From Oceanospirillaceae bacterium (GTDB lineage: Bacteria; Pseudomonadota; Gammaproteobacteria; Pseudomonadales; Balneatricaceae), in NCBI GenBank assembly GCA_024640955.1, contig JAHEDZ010000021.1, positions 1 through 44,481 of the forward strand: a stretch of DNA of 44,481 bases. Direction: 5' to 3'. Shown in pieces: positions 7,403 to 17,027 of this stretch. Below the pieces are notes generated by a model. It did no database searches. It saw nothing but the letters and a program-made list of their open reading frames with translations, and was not told the origin of the DNA. The stretch's first letter is position 1, and every line of letters starts with the position of its first letter. Made by a program: the position numbers and the translations under genes.

Positions 7403-10096
7403 ATGCAGATGCAACTGACCGCAACACCGATCAATGGTGTCGAGCGTTTTTTCGACCAGCCCAAACTTCATCGTGATGCCGAATCGATCGGTGCCACTAA
7501 AGCGCTAAAAAGTGCACTGAATGCATCCACCGAGGCTATGCATGCAGCCTTTGTTGATAAGGCGGATATTCGCACACTAATCTATGGCCGTGCCTGGGTT
7601 ATCGACCAGCTACTACGGTTCGCCTGGAAACAGTTTGACTGGCCCGAAGACGGCCAATTAAGCCTAATCGCGGTTGGCGGCTACGGCCGCGGTGAACTGC
7701 ATCCGCACTCGGATGTCGATATCCTTATTTTGATGGACAATCTCGACCCGACCGACTTTGAAGCGAGTATCAGCGGATTTCTCACACTGCTTTGGGACGT
7801 GAACTTAGATATCGGCTCGAGTGTACGCACCTTAGAGGAGTGCTATAACGAGGCACGTGGGGATATTACAATTGCCACCAACCTAGTTGAATCACGCACT
7901 CTGGTTGGAGACGAAAAACTGCGCGAACGCATATATGAGCAAGTCACCTCGGAAGAGGCTTGGTCGGATGCAGGGTTCTTCAAAGCTAAACTCAAAGAGC
8001 AGACAGACCGTCACTCGCGCACCAACAACACCGAGTACAACCTTGAACCCAACATCAAAAACTCACCGGGCGGTTTGCGCGATCTGCAAACCATCGGCTG
8101 GGTTGCGAAGCGCCACTTCGGTGCGACCTACATCAAGGACCTCGTCGAGCACGGCTTTCTGACCGATACCGAACTCGAGCAGCTCAGCCGCGGAGAGATG
8201 TACCTTTGGCGCGCTCGATATGCGCTACATATGAAATCCAACCGCCGCGAAGATCGACTGCTATTTGATCATCAACGCACTCTTGCCGGTTTCTTCGGTT
8301 ACGAAGACAACGAGAGTGCGCTAGCGGTCGAGCAGTTTATGAGCCAGTACTATCGGATCGCCAAGCGCATGTCGGCATTCAATGATATGTTGCTGCAATA
8401 TTTTGACGAGGCGATTCTTCGCGCCGATGTTGAGCAGGAAGTGAGGCAGATTAACAGTCGCTTCGTGGTGCGTGATGACTATCTTGCTGCCGCTTACCCA
8501 ACAGTTTTTGAGCACAACCCCTTCGCATTGATGGAGTTGCACGTGATTATGGCGCAGCATCCTGAGATAAAAGGGGTGCGAGCCTCAACCATCCGTCTAA
8601 TTCGAAATCATCGACACCTGATTGACGACGATTTCCGGAAGGATATTCGTAACACTAGCCTATTCATGGAGCTACTACGTTCACCCGAACGCGTCTCGAC
8701 CGAGCTCAAACGCATGAACCGTTACGGTATCCTTGGGCGCTATCTGCCGGAATTTGGCAAGATCGTTGGGCAAATGCAACATGACCTGTTCCACATCTAC
8801 ACCGTTGATGCACATACACTCAAAGTGATTCAGATGATGCGACAGTTCCGTCACCGGGATTACCGCGATGTCTTCCCCATCGCGCACCGCGTGGTGAACA
8901 ATATACCGAAAATCGAGCTGCTTTATGTCGCCGGTCTGTATCACGATATCGCTAAAGGGCGTGGCGGCGACCACTCTGAGCTCGGGGCCGTCGATGTGAT
9001 GGATTTCTGCCAGCGTCACCACCTGAGCAAATGGGATGCCGAGCTGGTAGCCTGGCTAGTGAAGAGCCATCTATTTATGTCGATGACCGCACAACGCAAA
9101 GATATATCGGATCCTGAAGTGATTAACAGCTTCGCTAAGCGTATGGGCGATGTCACCCACCTCGACTATTTATACGTGCTCACTGTTGCGGATATTAATG
9201 CGACCAACAACGAGCTCTGGAATAGCTGGCGTGCTTCACTGCTACGCCAGCTCTACACAGAGACCCGTCGCGCACTGCGCCGCGGACTCGAAAACCCGAT
9301 AGATCGTGAAGAGCGCATCGAGCAGACGCAACATGAAGCGCTAAGTGCATTGGAGCGCCAGCATATCGATACAGAGCGAGCCAAAGCACTTTGGGCTCGC
9401 CTAGGAGACGATTACTTCCTTCGCGAGGATGGTAAGGCGATCGCGCGTCATACCCAAGCGATCATTGAGCACAGCAATAAGCCACTTCCGCTGATCATGC
9501 TGAGCCAGAACACGTTTAGAGCGAACGAAGGTGCGACCGAGATTTTCATTCACACCGAAGACTCTCCAAATCTATTTGCGGCAACGGTCGCGGCGCTCGA
9601 TCAGCTCAATCTCAGCGTTCAGGACGCCCGAATCATCGTCACAGATAACGGCTACACACTGAACACCTACACGGTATTGACGGAGGACAACCATCCTCTG
9701 TCAGAGAATCCGGACTACCTGCAAAGCATCTACGACTATCTGTTTGAGCAGCTAGATGATCCAGAGGATTACCCAGAGATCATACAACGCAGGGTACCGC
9801 GTCAGTTGAAGCTCTTCCCGATGAAGACCAGCGCGACGCTCAGTAGCGACAGCGGGGTCAACCAGACAGTTCTCGAAGTTTTCACTGCCGATCGCCCCGG
9901 CCTCTTGTCGCGTATTGGCAATATCTTTAGTCAGTTTGGTATTGTGGTGCACAAGGCCAAAATTGCCAATGTCGCCGAACGCGTAGAGGATTTCTTTTAT
10001 ATCACCGACGCGGATCACCAAGCGCTAACAGACCCTGACTACTGCAACCGGCTAACAGACGCGATCTGTAAAGAGCTGGACGAGCATATGCACTAA
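7403..10096 (+). CDS. glnD: Bifunctional uridylyltransferase/uridylyl-removing enzyme (PII modifier)
   Basis: GlnD is the cytosolic glutamine sensor that uridylylates PII proteins when glutamine is low and removes UMP when it is high. The 897-residue protein has the full family order: nucleotidyltransferase domain with GGYGRGELHPHSDVDILI (about 92-109), central linker, HD hydrolase domain with YHDIAKGRGGDHSELG (about 512), and two C-terminal ACT domains (starting near 712 and 822; the second shows VLEVFTADRPGLLSRIGN). AGGAGC precedes two possible ATGs two codons apart; I kept the first. With ntrB, ntrC and glnA also here, most of the nitrogen cascade is encoded in this window. Confidence 0.97.
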   Translation: MQMQLTATPINGVERFFDQPKLHRDAESIGATKALKSALNASTEAMHAAFVDKADIRTLIYGRAWVIDQLLRFAWKQFDWPEDGQLSLIAVGGYGRGELHPHSDVDILILMDNLDPTDFEASISGFLTLLWDVNLDIGSSVRTLEECYNEARGDITIATNLVESRTLVGDEKLRERIYEQVTSEEAWSDAGFFKAKLKEQTDRHSRTNNTEYNLEPNIKNSPGGLRDLQTIGWVAKRHFGATYIKDLVEHGFLTDTELEQLSRGEMYLWRARYALHMKSNRREDRLLFDHQRTLAGFFGYEDNESALAVEQFMSQYYRIAKRMSAFNDMLLQYFDEAILRADVEQEVRQINSRFVVRDDYLAAAYPTVFEHNPFALMELHVIMAQHPEIKGVRASTIRLIRNHRHLIDDDFRKDIRNTSLFMELLRSPERVSTELKRMNRYGILGRYLPEFGKIVGQMQHDLFHIYTVDAHTLKVIQMMRQFRHRDYRDVFPIAHRVVNNIPKIELLYVAGLYHDIAKGRGGDHSELGAVDVMDFCQRHHLSKWDAELVAWLVKSHLFMSMTAQRKDISDPEVINSFAKRMGDVTHLDYLYVLTVADINATNNELWNSWRASLLRQLYTETRRALRRGLENPIDREERIEQTQHEALSALERQHIDTERAKALWARLGDDYFLREDGKAIARHTQAIIEHSNKPLPLIMLSQNTFRANEGATEIFIHTEDSPNLFAATVAALDQLNLSVQDARIIVTDNGYTLNTYTVLTEDNHPLSENPDYLQSIYDYLFEQLDDPEDYPEIIQRRVPRQLKLFPMKTSATLSSDSGVNQTVLEVFTADRPGLLSRIGNIFSQFGIVVHKAKIANVAERVEDFFYITDADHQALTDPDYCNRLTDAICKELDEHMH

Positions 10097-10130
10097 TTGA
10101 CCTATAACCCGTACCTGATGGAGTTGATGA

Positions 10131-10421
10131 ATGGACCAGAATAAACAGAACGAGATTGAAGCCGCAGTATTTCGCCGCCTGCTAGACCACCTAGACAATC
10201 ATAAAGAGGTGCAGAATATCGACCTTATGAACCTCGCCAGTTTCTGCCGTAACTGTCTGTCAAAGTGGTACGTGGCAGCTGCAGAAGAACGCGGAGAAAG
10301 TGTCGACCTAGATGCGGCTCGTGAACTTGTTTACGGCGAGCCGTATGGAGATTGGAAAACCAAATATCAGACTGAAGCGACGCCTGAGCAGAAAGCTGCC
10401 TACGCTGAGAAGCACGGTTAA
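10131..10421 (+). CDS. DUF1244 family small protein
   Basis: This 96-residue soluble protein has no signal peptide or membrane segment. Its central FCRNCLSKWYVAAAEERG and YGEPYGDWKTKYQ are the hallmark of the DUF1244 family, which has no firmly assigned function that I know of. The Cys-x-x-Cys pair could bind metal or be redox active, but that is inference. ATGGAGTTGATGA gives a ribosome site, and the gene starts 34 bases after glnD on the same strand, so it is probably cotranscribed with map-glnD. I do not assign a role. Confidence 0.85.
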   Translation: MDQNKQNEIEAAVFRRLLDHLDNHKEVQNIDLMNLASFCRNCLSKWYVAAAEERGESVDLDAARELVYGEPYGDWKTKYQTEATPEQKAAYAEKHG

Positions 10422-10830
10422 TCCTAACAGGATCTGAAACGGGCGCCCTGTGCCTGTTTTTCGACCCGTATTTGCCATGGATATGTCCACGGATGGACGG
10501 TAGGCTGCACGACGCAGAAGCAAGTGTGCAGCATGCAAATACGGAGCGCCCATGGATGGCTCGCAGCAAGTTGAAAAATCGGCAGAGGGTGCCACTCGAG
10601 AGCGAACAAGCAGGGTAGAAATCACTTTTTTCACACCAATCTGCATCAGGTTTATTGAGCTTTGCTCGATTATTTCAGTTTAGACTGTATTTGATCGCCT
10701 GCGCGACAAACTAACTCCCCATTTGCCGGTTAGCCGGCTAGCCAGTAAGCCCCTGATCGCGCTACAATCTTTTGCAAATTATAGGTATTTAGTGCGCCTG
10801 TGTTTATGCGCTAGAAAAAGGGAGAGAAGT
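10422..10830. other. 409-base non-coding region before fabY
   Basis: Besides the inverted-repeat structure at 10441-10560, it holds a 10-bp perfect palindrome TAGCCGGCTA (10731-10740) and an imperfect inverted repeat CTACAAT/ATTATAG (10762-10784) about 50-70 bases before fabY, which could be operator sites. I see no confident promoter pair and no credible gene; the open frames on the minus strand here run into the DUF1244 gene and look like shadows. Confidence 0.5.
10441..10560. repeat. Large imperfect inverted-repeat structure in the DUF1244-fabY gap
   Basis: An exact 10-bp inverted repeat, CCGTATTTGC (10466-10475) and GCAAATACGG (10535-10544), encloses a second 7-bp pair, GCTGCAC (10504-10510) and GTGCAGC (10526-10532). 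CCATGG occurs at 10475-10480 and again at 10550-10555. The nested pairing suggests a folded RNA or a DNA repeat element. No good coding frame explains it. Confidence 0.55.
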
Positions 10831-12741
10831 TTGTCTCAGCTTCCAGTTATTGTCGGTTTTGGTGGCATCAGCCCCGCGGGACGCTCCTCTAACTACCACG
10901 CTTTCAACCGCATCATTTTCGACAAGCTTGATTCTGCAACTCGCCAAGAGACTCTGCTAGATCTCGCAGTGCTGACCGGCCTAGGCTCCTTCAGTGACGG
11001 CAGTTACAAGGACAGCGCCGGCAACCCAATTAATGGCTCGGCGCTGACCCAGAAGCTCGAAAAAGAGCTTCTATCACGCACACTGATTCGCCGCATCCCT
11101 TCTGAACAGTTTGATGCCAACTCTGTGCTGATGAACTCAGCCGCGCGCATCAGTGCAGCTGAGGGCACAATCAATTTTCGTTTGCGTAGCCGTCTGCTAC
11201 CAGAAAACATCCCCGACAACTGGCGTGTATCTCCATTGGATAGCGGCATGGTCGATGTTGCTGTTAGTGGCGGTACTGAAGTGATTTTCCCAGATAGCCG
11301 TCGTCTACCGGTTCAAGCAGCAGGCACGCTACCCACTGGGTTCGAGCCAGGGAAACTTTACCAGTCACGCAACCACCCGCGTGCTCTACAGATGGCCGTT
11401 TACGCAGCCTCTGATGCGCTCAGCGCTACTGGACTCGACATTGATGCACTGCTGCAGACTCTCTCTCCTGACCAGATCGCTGTCTTTGCCAGCAACTCTA
11501 TAGGTCAACTTGATGAACTGGGCTTCGGTGGCCTGACAAAATACCCACCGCTCGGCAAACGCACGACTTCAAAACAGATGCCACTGGGCTATGCTCAGAT
11601 GCCAGCGGACTTTGTTAATGCTTATATGCTCGGCAACCTCGGCACTACAGGCGGTGCCCTAGGTGCCTGTGCCACCTTCCTCTACAACCTGCGCTCAGGT
11701 GTTGAAGCCATCCGTACAGGCAAAGCGGAGCTAGTGCTCGTTGGCGGTGCAGACGCCCCGGTGATCCCAGAGGTGATTGAGGGCTTCCGTGCGATGGGTG
11801 CCCTAGCAGAGGATAAGAAACTTCAGGCGCTAGACGGCCTAAGCTCTATCGAGCAAGTCGATCACCGTCGCGCTTGTCGTCCGTTCGGTGAGAACTGTGG
11901 CTTCACAATCGGCGAGTCAGCCCAGTTTATCGTGCTGATGAGTGACCGTCTGGCGATCGAGAGCGGCGCCAATATCTACGCCTCCGTACCCGATGTGTAC
12001 GTTAATGCAGACGGCTACAAGAAGTCGATCTCAGCACCGGGGGTCGGCAACTACCTGACCCTAGGCAAAGCGGCCTCACTGATCGAGAAGCTGATCGGCA
12101 GCGAATCCCTGCAGCAGCACTCGATGTTGCAGGCTCACGGTACCAGCACACCGCAGAATCGTGTTACTGAGTCTCATGTACTCAATGAGATTGCCAAGGC
12201 ATTCTCGATTGATCAGCTGACTGTGACTGCAGTGAAAGCTTATCTCGGCCACTCCCAGGGCACCGCTGGCGGTGATCAGATTCTCTCGACGCTCGGCGTC
12301 TGGTCAAAGGGCATCATTCCGGGCCTGACGACGACCTCAGCGATCGCTGAAGATGTACACCAATCAAACTTAAACCTACCTCTGCAGCACTTGGAGGTAG
12401 GCGCAGAGCATGTGCACGCCGCGTTGATCAACTCCAAAGGGTTTGGCGGCAACAATGCGAGCGCGGCGATGATTTCGCCAAGCAAAACCTTTGAGATGCT
12501 CAGCAAGCGCTATTCCAACGAAGAGATGAAACTTTGGCAGCAGCGCAACCAGGCGGTTAACGAGAAGATTGCCGAGTACAACTCAGCGTCACTGCGTGGC
12601 GAAATACGACCAACTTACCGCTACGACTACCAGGTTCTACAGGGTGAAGATCTGGCCATTAGCCATGCCGGGATCAAAGTTCCAGAGCATCCAATCCCGG
12701 TTAGCTTTGATGTTAACAATCCGTACGAAGATCTCAGTTAA
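10831..12741 (+). CDS. fabY: FabY-type beta-ketoacyl synthase
   Basis: The 636-residue length and the start LSQLPVIVGFGGISPAGRSS match FabY, the long condensing enzyme that starts fatty-acid synthesis in Pseudomonas aeruginosa from acetyl-CoA and malonyl-ACP. The thiolase-fold triad is visible: Cys280 in GGALGACATFLYN, His436 in LQAHGTSTPQNRV and His474 in YLGHSQGTAGG. The frame is open back to 10723, but family alignment and the ribosome site AAGGGAGAGAAG favour the TTG at 10831; the extra 36 residues look like leader. The gene is single, with structured DNA upstream and convergent tatD 21 bases downstream. FabB/FabF-type function is an alternative but less likely at this length. Confidence 0.85.
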   Translation: MSQLPVIVGFGGISPAGRSSNYHAFNRIIFDKLDSATRQETLLDLAVLTGLGSFSDGSYKDSAGNPINGSALTQKLEKELLSRTLIRRIPSEQFDANSVLMNSAARISAAEGTINFRLRSRLLPENIPDNWRVSPLDSGMVDVAVSGGTEVIFPDSRRLPVQAAGTLPTGFEPGKLYQSRNHPRALQMAVYAASDALSATGLDIDALLQTLSPDQIAVFASNSIGQLDELGFGGLTKYPPLGKRTTSKQMPLGYAQMPADFVNAYMLGNLGTTGGALGACATFLYNLRSGVEAIRTGKAELVLVGGADAPVIPEVIEGFRAMGALAEDKKLQALDGLSSIEQVDHRRACRPFGENCGFTIGESAQFIVLMSDRLAIESGANIYASVPDVYVNADGYKKSISAPGVGNYLTLGKAASLIEKLIGSESLQQHSMLQAHGTSTPQNRVTESHVLNEIAKAFSIDQLTVTAVKAYLGHSQGTAGGDQILSTLGVWSKGIIPGLTTTSAIAEDVHQSNLNLPLQHLEVGAEHVHAALINSKGFGGNNASAAMISPSKTFEMLSKRYSNEEMKLWQQRNQAVNEKIAEYNSASLRGEIRPTYRYDYQVLQGEDLAISHAGIKVPEHPIPVSFDVNNPYEDLS

Positions 12742-12762
12742 TTCGCATTAGTCCTTAAGTCG

Positions 12763-13551
12763 CTAGATCTTGAGCAGACGACGCGCATTAGCGGTCGTCT
12801 GCTCGGCAACCTTCTCCACAGATTCACCCCGCAACTCGGCCAACGTGCGCGCAGCGTAACCGACGCGATGCGGCCAATTTGGCTCTCCCTGGAAACCTTG
12901 CATCGGCATATCCGGGGCATCTGTCTCTAGCAGTATCGACTCTAGCGGCACAGCCTTTACCACCCGACGCAACTTCTGCGCTCGTTCATAGGTGATAGAA
13001 CCACCAATACCGATCATAAAGCCCAGGTCCCGCAGCTGTTTAGCCTGTTGCTCGCTTCCAGCGAAGGCATGCAACACACCGCCCGCTGGCGGCTGATATT
13101 GGCGTAGCACCTTGATAATCTGATCGACGGCTCGGCGACCGTGCATGAGCAGCGGTAAACTAAACTGTTTTGCCAATAGCACTTGCCCCGCAAATAGCTC
13201 AAGCTGCCTTTCAAAATCGGGGGTATCAATGTAGAGATCCAAGCCTGTCTCACCAACAGCCTTGATCTGGGAATGCTGCGTCAGTGCGGCCTCGAGCTGC
13301 TGCAGATCATTATCAAGATGCTCGCTCAGAAAGCAGGGGTGTAAGCCCAACGCTGGATAGCGTTTTATAGGGCCCGGTGCAGCACACACATCCAGTACGG
13401 CCTGCCAGCGCGATGAGGTTACCGCTGGCACAATAATGGATGAGACCTTTTCAGCCTGAGCCAACGCCAAGGTCAATTGAAGATATTCAGGATTCGACAC
13501 CCCTGACAAAGGCTCAAAGTCGAGATGACAATGGGTGTCGATTAGCTCCAT
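12763..13551 (-). CDS. tatD: TatD-family metal-dependent hydrolase
   Basis: TatD-type enzymes are cytosolic TIM-barrel metal nucleases (3'-5' exonuclease on DNA/RNA in E. coli) linked to DNA repair and quality control. The 262-residue protein has the signature metal motif DTHCHLDF near the N terminus (His7, His9), KAVGETGLDLY with the ligand Glu, a PLLMHGRRA histidine and the late LLETDAPDMP aspartate. Its ATG overlaps the prfC stop by one base, so the two are probably translationally coupled. TatD, YcfH and YjjV paralogues are hard to separate without alignment; YjjV pairs with prfC in E. coli neighbourhoods, so it may be the YjjV branch. Confidence 0.85.
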   Translation of the reverse strand: MELIDTHCHLDFEPLSGVSNPEYLQLTLALAQAEKVSSIIVPAVTSSRWQAVLDVCAAPGPIKRYPALGLHPCFLSEHLDNDLQQLEAALTQHSQIKAVGETGLDLYIDTPDFERQLELFAGQVLLAKQFSLPLLMHGRRAVDQIIKVLRQYQPPAGGVLHAFAGSEQQAKQLRDLGFMIGIGGSITYERAQKLRRVVKAVPLESILLETDAPDMPMQGFQGEPNWPHRVGYAARTLAELRGESVEKVAEQTTANARRLLKI

Positions 13552-15134
13552 CAGTGCTCGCGAGTCGCGCGGAAAGCCACGTCCGGCCAGCGCTCCTGGG
13601 TCAAATTAAGATTGACCCGAGTCGGCGCCAGATAAGTCAGCAGGCCCGCACCATCGATCGCAAGATTGTCGTACGCCTTCTTCTCAAAGTCGCCAAGCAT
13701 TTTGTTATCGGAGCACTCAATCCAGCGCGCTGTCGCAACGCTGATCGGTTCATAGATACACTCAACCTTGTACTCATCTTTAAGGCGGTACATAACCACA
13801 TCAAACTGCAGCTGACCCACTGCACCTAGAATAAGATCATTATTGCGCTTCGGCATGAAGAGCTGCACTGCACCCTCCTCCGAGAGCTGCTGCAGACCCT
13901 TCTGTAACTGTTTCATCTTCAGCGGGTCAGTTGGACGCACACGTTTGAACAGCTCCGGAGCAAAGTGCGGAATACCAGTGAACTTAAGTTCTTCACCCTC
14001 AGTGAAAGTGTCACCGATCTGAATCGTTCCGTGGTTATGCAGGCCGATAATATCGCCCGACCAGGCCTCTTCCACCGCTTCACGATCGCCTGCCACAAAG
14101 GTTACCGCATCGGCGATACGCACATCTTTGGCGATGCGCGTATGGCGCATTTTTAGACCCTTAGTGTATTTACCCGAACAGATTCGCATAAAGGCGATAC
14201 GGTCACGGTGCTTGGGATCCATATTTGCCTGAATTTTAAATACGAAACCGGTGAACTTCTCTTCATCCGCATCGACCGTACGTGACTCAGTTGCTCGATC
14301 AGTCGGTGCAGGTGCCCAGTCAACAAAGTCGTGCATCATCTCGCGCACACCAAAGTTACCTAGTGCGGTGCCAAAGAATACGGGCGTCTGCTCACCTTTG
14401 AGGTAAGCATCAATATCCCACTCGTGGCAGGCGCCTTTTACCAACTCGATCTCATCACAGACCTCATCGTACTCATCCGCCAACAGCTCCCGTGCCTCGG
14501 CCGAGTCTAACCCTTTAATAAGCTTCTCATCCGCCAGCGTATGCCCCATACCTTTGGTGTACTGGTGAATCGTGTCGGTATAAAGGTTATAAACACCTTT
14601 GAAGCGCTGACCTGAAGCGATCGGCCAGTTAATTGGAGCCGCCGCGATCTTAAGCACCGCCTCAATCTCATCGAGTAACTCAATTGGGTCACGAATATCG
14701 CGGTCGAGTTTGTTCACGAATGAGAAGATCGGCGTATCACGCAGGCGACAAACTTCCATCAACTTAATCGTGCGATCCTCGACACCCTTCGCGCCATCCA
14801 CCACCATCAGCGCCGAGTCGACCGCTGTCAGCGTACGGTAAGTATCCTCAGAAAAATCCTCGTGCCCTGGCGTATCGAGTAGGTTGACGATACGATCACG
14901 AAACGGAAATTGCATCACCGAGGAGGTGATAGAGATACCACGCTCCTGCTCCATCCCCATCCAGTCCGACGTCGCATGACGATCACTACCACGCCCCTTT
15001 ACGGTACCTGCCACCTGAATCAACTGACCAAGGAGCAACAACTTCTCGGTAATAGTTGTTTTACCGGCGTCGGGGTGAGAGATAATCGCAAAAGTGCGTC
15101 GCTGAGCGACCTGATTTTGAACTGCTGATGACAT
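13551..15134 (-). CDS. prfC: Peptide chain release factor 3
   Basis: RF3 is a cytosolic translational GTPase that removes RF1/RF2 from the ribosome after termination. The 527-residue length is normal (529 in E. coli). The G1 motif SHPDAGKTT is at residues 19-27; the switch region [29 protein letters not shown] (G3) and FVNKLDR (G4) are all intact, and the rest matches RF3 rather than EF-G, TypA or LepA. It leads the prfC-tatD pair. A TATACT -10-like box lies on the minus strand at 15250-15255 without a clear -35. Confidence 0.96.
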   Translation of the reverse strand: MSSAVQNQVAQRRTFAIISHPDAGKTTITEKLLLLGQLIQVAGTVKGRGSDRHATSDWMGMEQERGISITSSVMQFPFRDRIVNLLDTPGHEDFSEDTYRTLTAVDSALMVVDGAKGVEDRTIKLMEVCRLRDTPIFSFVNKLDRDIRDPIELLDEIEAVLKIAAAPINWPIASGQRFKGVYNLYTDTIHQYTKGMGHTLADEKLIKGLDSAEARELLADEYDEVCDEIELVKGACHEWDIDAYLKGEQTPVFFGTALGNFGVREMMHDFVDWAPAPTDRATESRTVDADEEKFTGFVFKIQANMDPKHRDRIAFMRICSGKYTKGLKMRHTRIAKDVRIADAVTFVAGDREAVEEAWSGDIIGLHNHGTIQIGDTFTEGEELKFTGIPHFAPELFKRVRPTDPLKMKQLQKGLQQLSEEGAVQLFMPKRNNDLILGAVGQLQFDVVMYRLKDEYKVECIYEPISVATARWIECSDNKMLGDFEKKAYDNLAIDGAGLLTYLAPTRVNLNLTQERWPDVAFRATREH

Positions 15135-15344
15135 TTAAATGACTTCTGTAAATTGGCTGCGAGCTTTGCGGCTCGATTAGTGCCGCGTATTTTCGCTGAT
15201 TCCCTCGCGTTTCACAAACCAAGATCGCTCTCTGATCTAGAGGCAGCGCAGTATAAGCTGGGTGGGTTGTGAGACCCGCCGTAAATTCGTCCCTAAAGGC
15301 TTCTTGGCAACATCCCTCTAGGTGATTCGCTGTACCGCAGGATA

Positions 15345-15381
15345 CAAAAAACCAAAACGGCGACCGAAGTCGCCGTTTTGG
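15345..15381 (-). terminator. Intrinsic terminator after dctM
   Basis: A perfect 13-bp stem (CCAAAACGGCGAC with GTCGCCGTTTTGG, 15352-15381) closes a CTTCGG-like tetraloop and is followed on the minus strand by six T residues. It lies 13 bases after the dctM stop and ends the dctPQM transcript. Confidence 0.9.
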
Positions 15382-15393
15382 TGGTAGGGAAAG

Positions 15394-17013
15394 CTACTTG
15401 GTAACAATCTCCGGCCCCATAATTGAGTATGGTAGCCAAGTCGACAGTGAAGGGATGTAAGTCACCAGAATCAGGAAGACAAACAGCACCGCCACGAATG
15501 GCGCTGCCGCTTTCACAACGCGCGCCAGACTCATGCCGGTTATCCCCGAGGTCACGAAGAGGTTGAGACCTATCGGAGGCGTGATCATTCCAATCTCCAT
15601 GTTCACCACCATGATGATACCCAGGTGGATCGGGTCTACACCCAACTCCATTGCAATTGGAAATACCACGGGCGCTACGATTACCAGTAAGCCTGATGGC
15701 TCCATAAACTGACCACCGATCAGCAGCAGGATGTTGACTGCGATCAGGAAGGTAAACCAGGTGAAACCTGCATCAAGCATCCACTCAGTAATCGCCTGCG
15801 GAATACGCTCAGCCGACAGCGTGTGCGCAAACAGCAGGGCATTAGCGATGATGAACATCAGCATAACGGTGGTCTTAGTACCTTCCAGCATCACCTTACG
15901 GGTCTCGCCACCAAAGATACCTGGCAGGAATTTACGACCGATCAACCCAAGGTTGCGACCCCAGATCGGCAGACCCGCTGCGAAACAGTGCATGAAACCC
16001 TGACGCAGGTCGCTGCCGCGCTTCACGATGTACCAGATTGTGATCGCAGCACTGATAGCCAGCCCCCAAATAGCGCGTTCGCCAAAGGTAACCGTTGAGT
16101 CAGGTCCAGAGGTTGCAAAGAAGGACATGATCATGAAGACGAGGAACATTGAAACGCCATAGACGCTACCGTTGAAGCCTACGCGAGCATGATCGGCATC
16201 AGATTCCAACACCCAAGGAGTATCTTTCAAAGGTCCCATATCACGGTAGACAAAGACCGCAATCAGCATCGAGTAGACAGCAGCTACAACCGCCGCTTCA
16301 GTCGGTGTGAATGCACCACCGTAAATACCTCCCATGATTATAATGATTAGGAACAGACCCCAGCCCGCCTCTTTACCACCACGTACGATCGCACCGAAAC
16401 CTTTCCACTCCTCAGCAGGCAGGTTTTTGATGCGGGCGACAACATAGATTGCCAACATCAGCATACCGCCAGCCATCAGGCCCGGGATAACGCCCGCAAG
16501 GAACATACGACCGACAGAAACATCGGTAGAGGCCGCGTAAACCACCATTACTATTGATGGTGGGATCAAGATACCCAACGTACCGGCGTTAGCGATAATG
16601 CCTGAGGCAAACTCTTTCGAGTAACCGACCTGGCGCATACCGGCAATTGCGATCGTACCGATCGCTACAACAGTAGCGGGCGACGAACCAGACAGTGCTG
16701 CGAACATCATACAGGCCAGAACTGACGCCATTGCCAGACCGCCACGGAAATGGCCGACAGATGCGATCGCGAAATTAATCAGGCGTTTAGCCACCCCACC
16801 GGTCGACATAAAAGCAGATGCTAGTATGAAGAACGGTATTGCCAGCAGCGTGTAGTGCGTGCCGACACCAAAGAGTGAGATCGCAATTGACGAGAGCGAG
16901 TCACTTGAGAAAAAGGTAATAAATAGGATCGAGGAGAGACCCAGTGCGATACCCACAGGCAGACCGATAAACAGCAGCCCGAGTACCAAAGCAAAAAGAA
17001 TCAGTGCTTCCAT
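15394..17013 (-). CDS. dctM: TRAP transporter large permease, DctM type, with internal insertion
   Basis: DctM is the 12-14-helix inner-membrane translocation subunit of TRAP transporters, which use the sodium gradient. The start MEALILFALVLGLLFIGLPV, the LSGSSPATVVAIG segment and TPPIGLNLFVTSGITGMSL are typical. The protein is 539 residues, against about 430 for ordinary DctM. The extra length maps to about residues 266-375, between YGGAFTPTEAAVVAAVYSML and LEGTKTTVMLMFIIANALL; this insert has a hydrophilic start, two likely membrane helices (about 285-300 and 311-330) and a basic, Gly-rich loop. The start has AGGGG upstream and follows dctQ by 14 bases. Confidence 0.93.
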   Translation of the reverse strand: MEALILFALVLGLLFIGLPVGIALGLSSILFITFFSSDSLSSIAISLFGVGTHYTLLAIPFFILASAFMSTGGVAKRLINFAIASVGHFRGGLAMASVLACMMFAALSGSSPATVVAIGTIAIAGMRQVGYSKEFASGIIANAGTLGILIPPSIVMVVYAASTDVSVGRMFLAGVIPGLMAGGMLMLAIYVVARIKNLPAEEWKGFGAIVRGGKEAGWGLFLIIIIMGGIYGGAFTPTEAAVVAAVYSMLIAVFVYRDMGPLKDTPWVLESDADHARVGFNGSVYGVSMFLVFMIMSFFATSGPDSTVTFGERAIWGLAISAAITIWYIVKRGSDLRQGFMHCFAAGLPIWGRNLGLIGRKFLPGIFGGETRKVMLEGTKTTVMLMFIIANALLFAHTLSAERIPQAITEWMLDAGFTWFTFLIAVNILLLIGGQFMEPSGLLVIVAPVVFPIAMELGVDPIHLGIIMVVNMEIGMITPPIGLNLFVTSGITGMSLARVVKAAAPFVAVLFVFLILVTYIPSLSTWLPYSIMGPEIVTK

Positions 17014-17027
17014 CTCAGATGCCCCTA

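Noticed and set aside
10225-10646. Several minus-strand open frames of 61-114 codons
   Set aside because: They run antisense to the DUF1244 gene and through the inverted-repeat structure, have low-complexity Arg/Ser-rich products and no clear ribosome site; they look like shadows.
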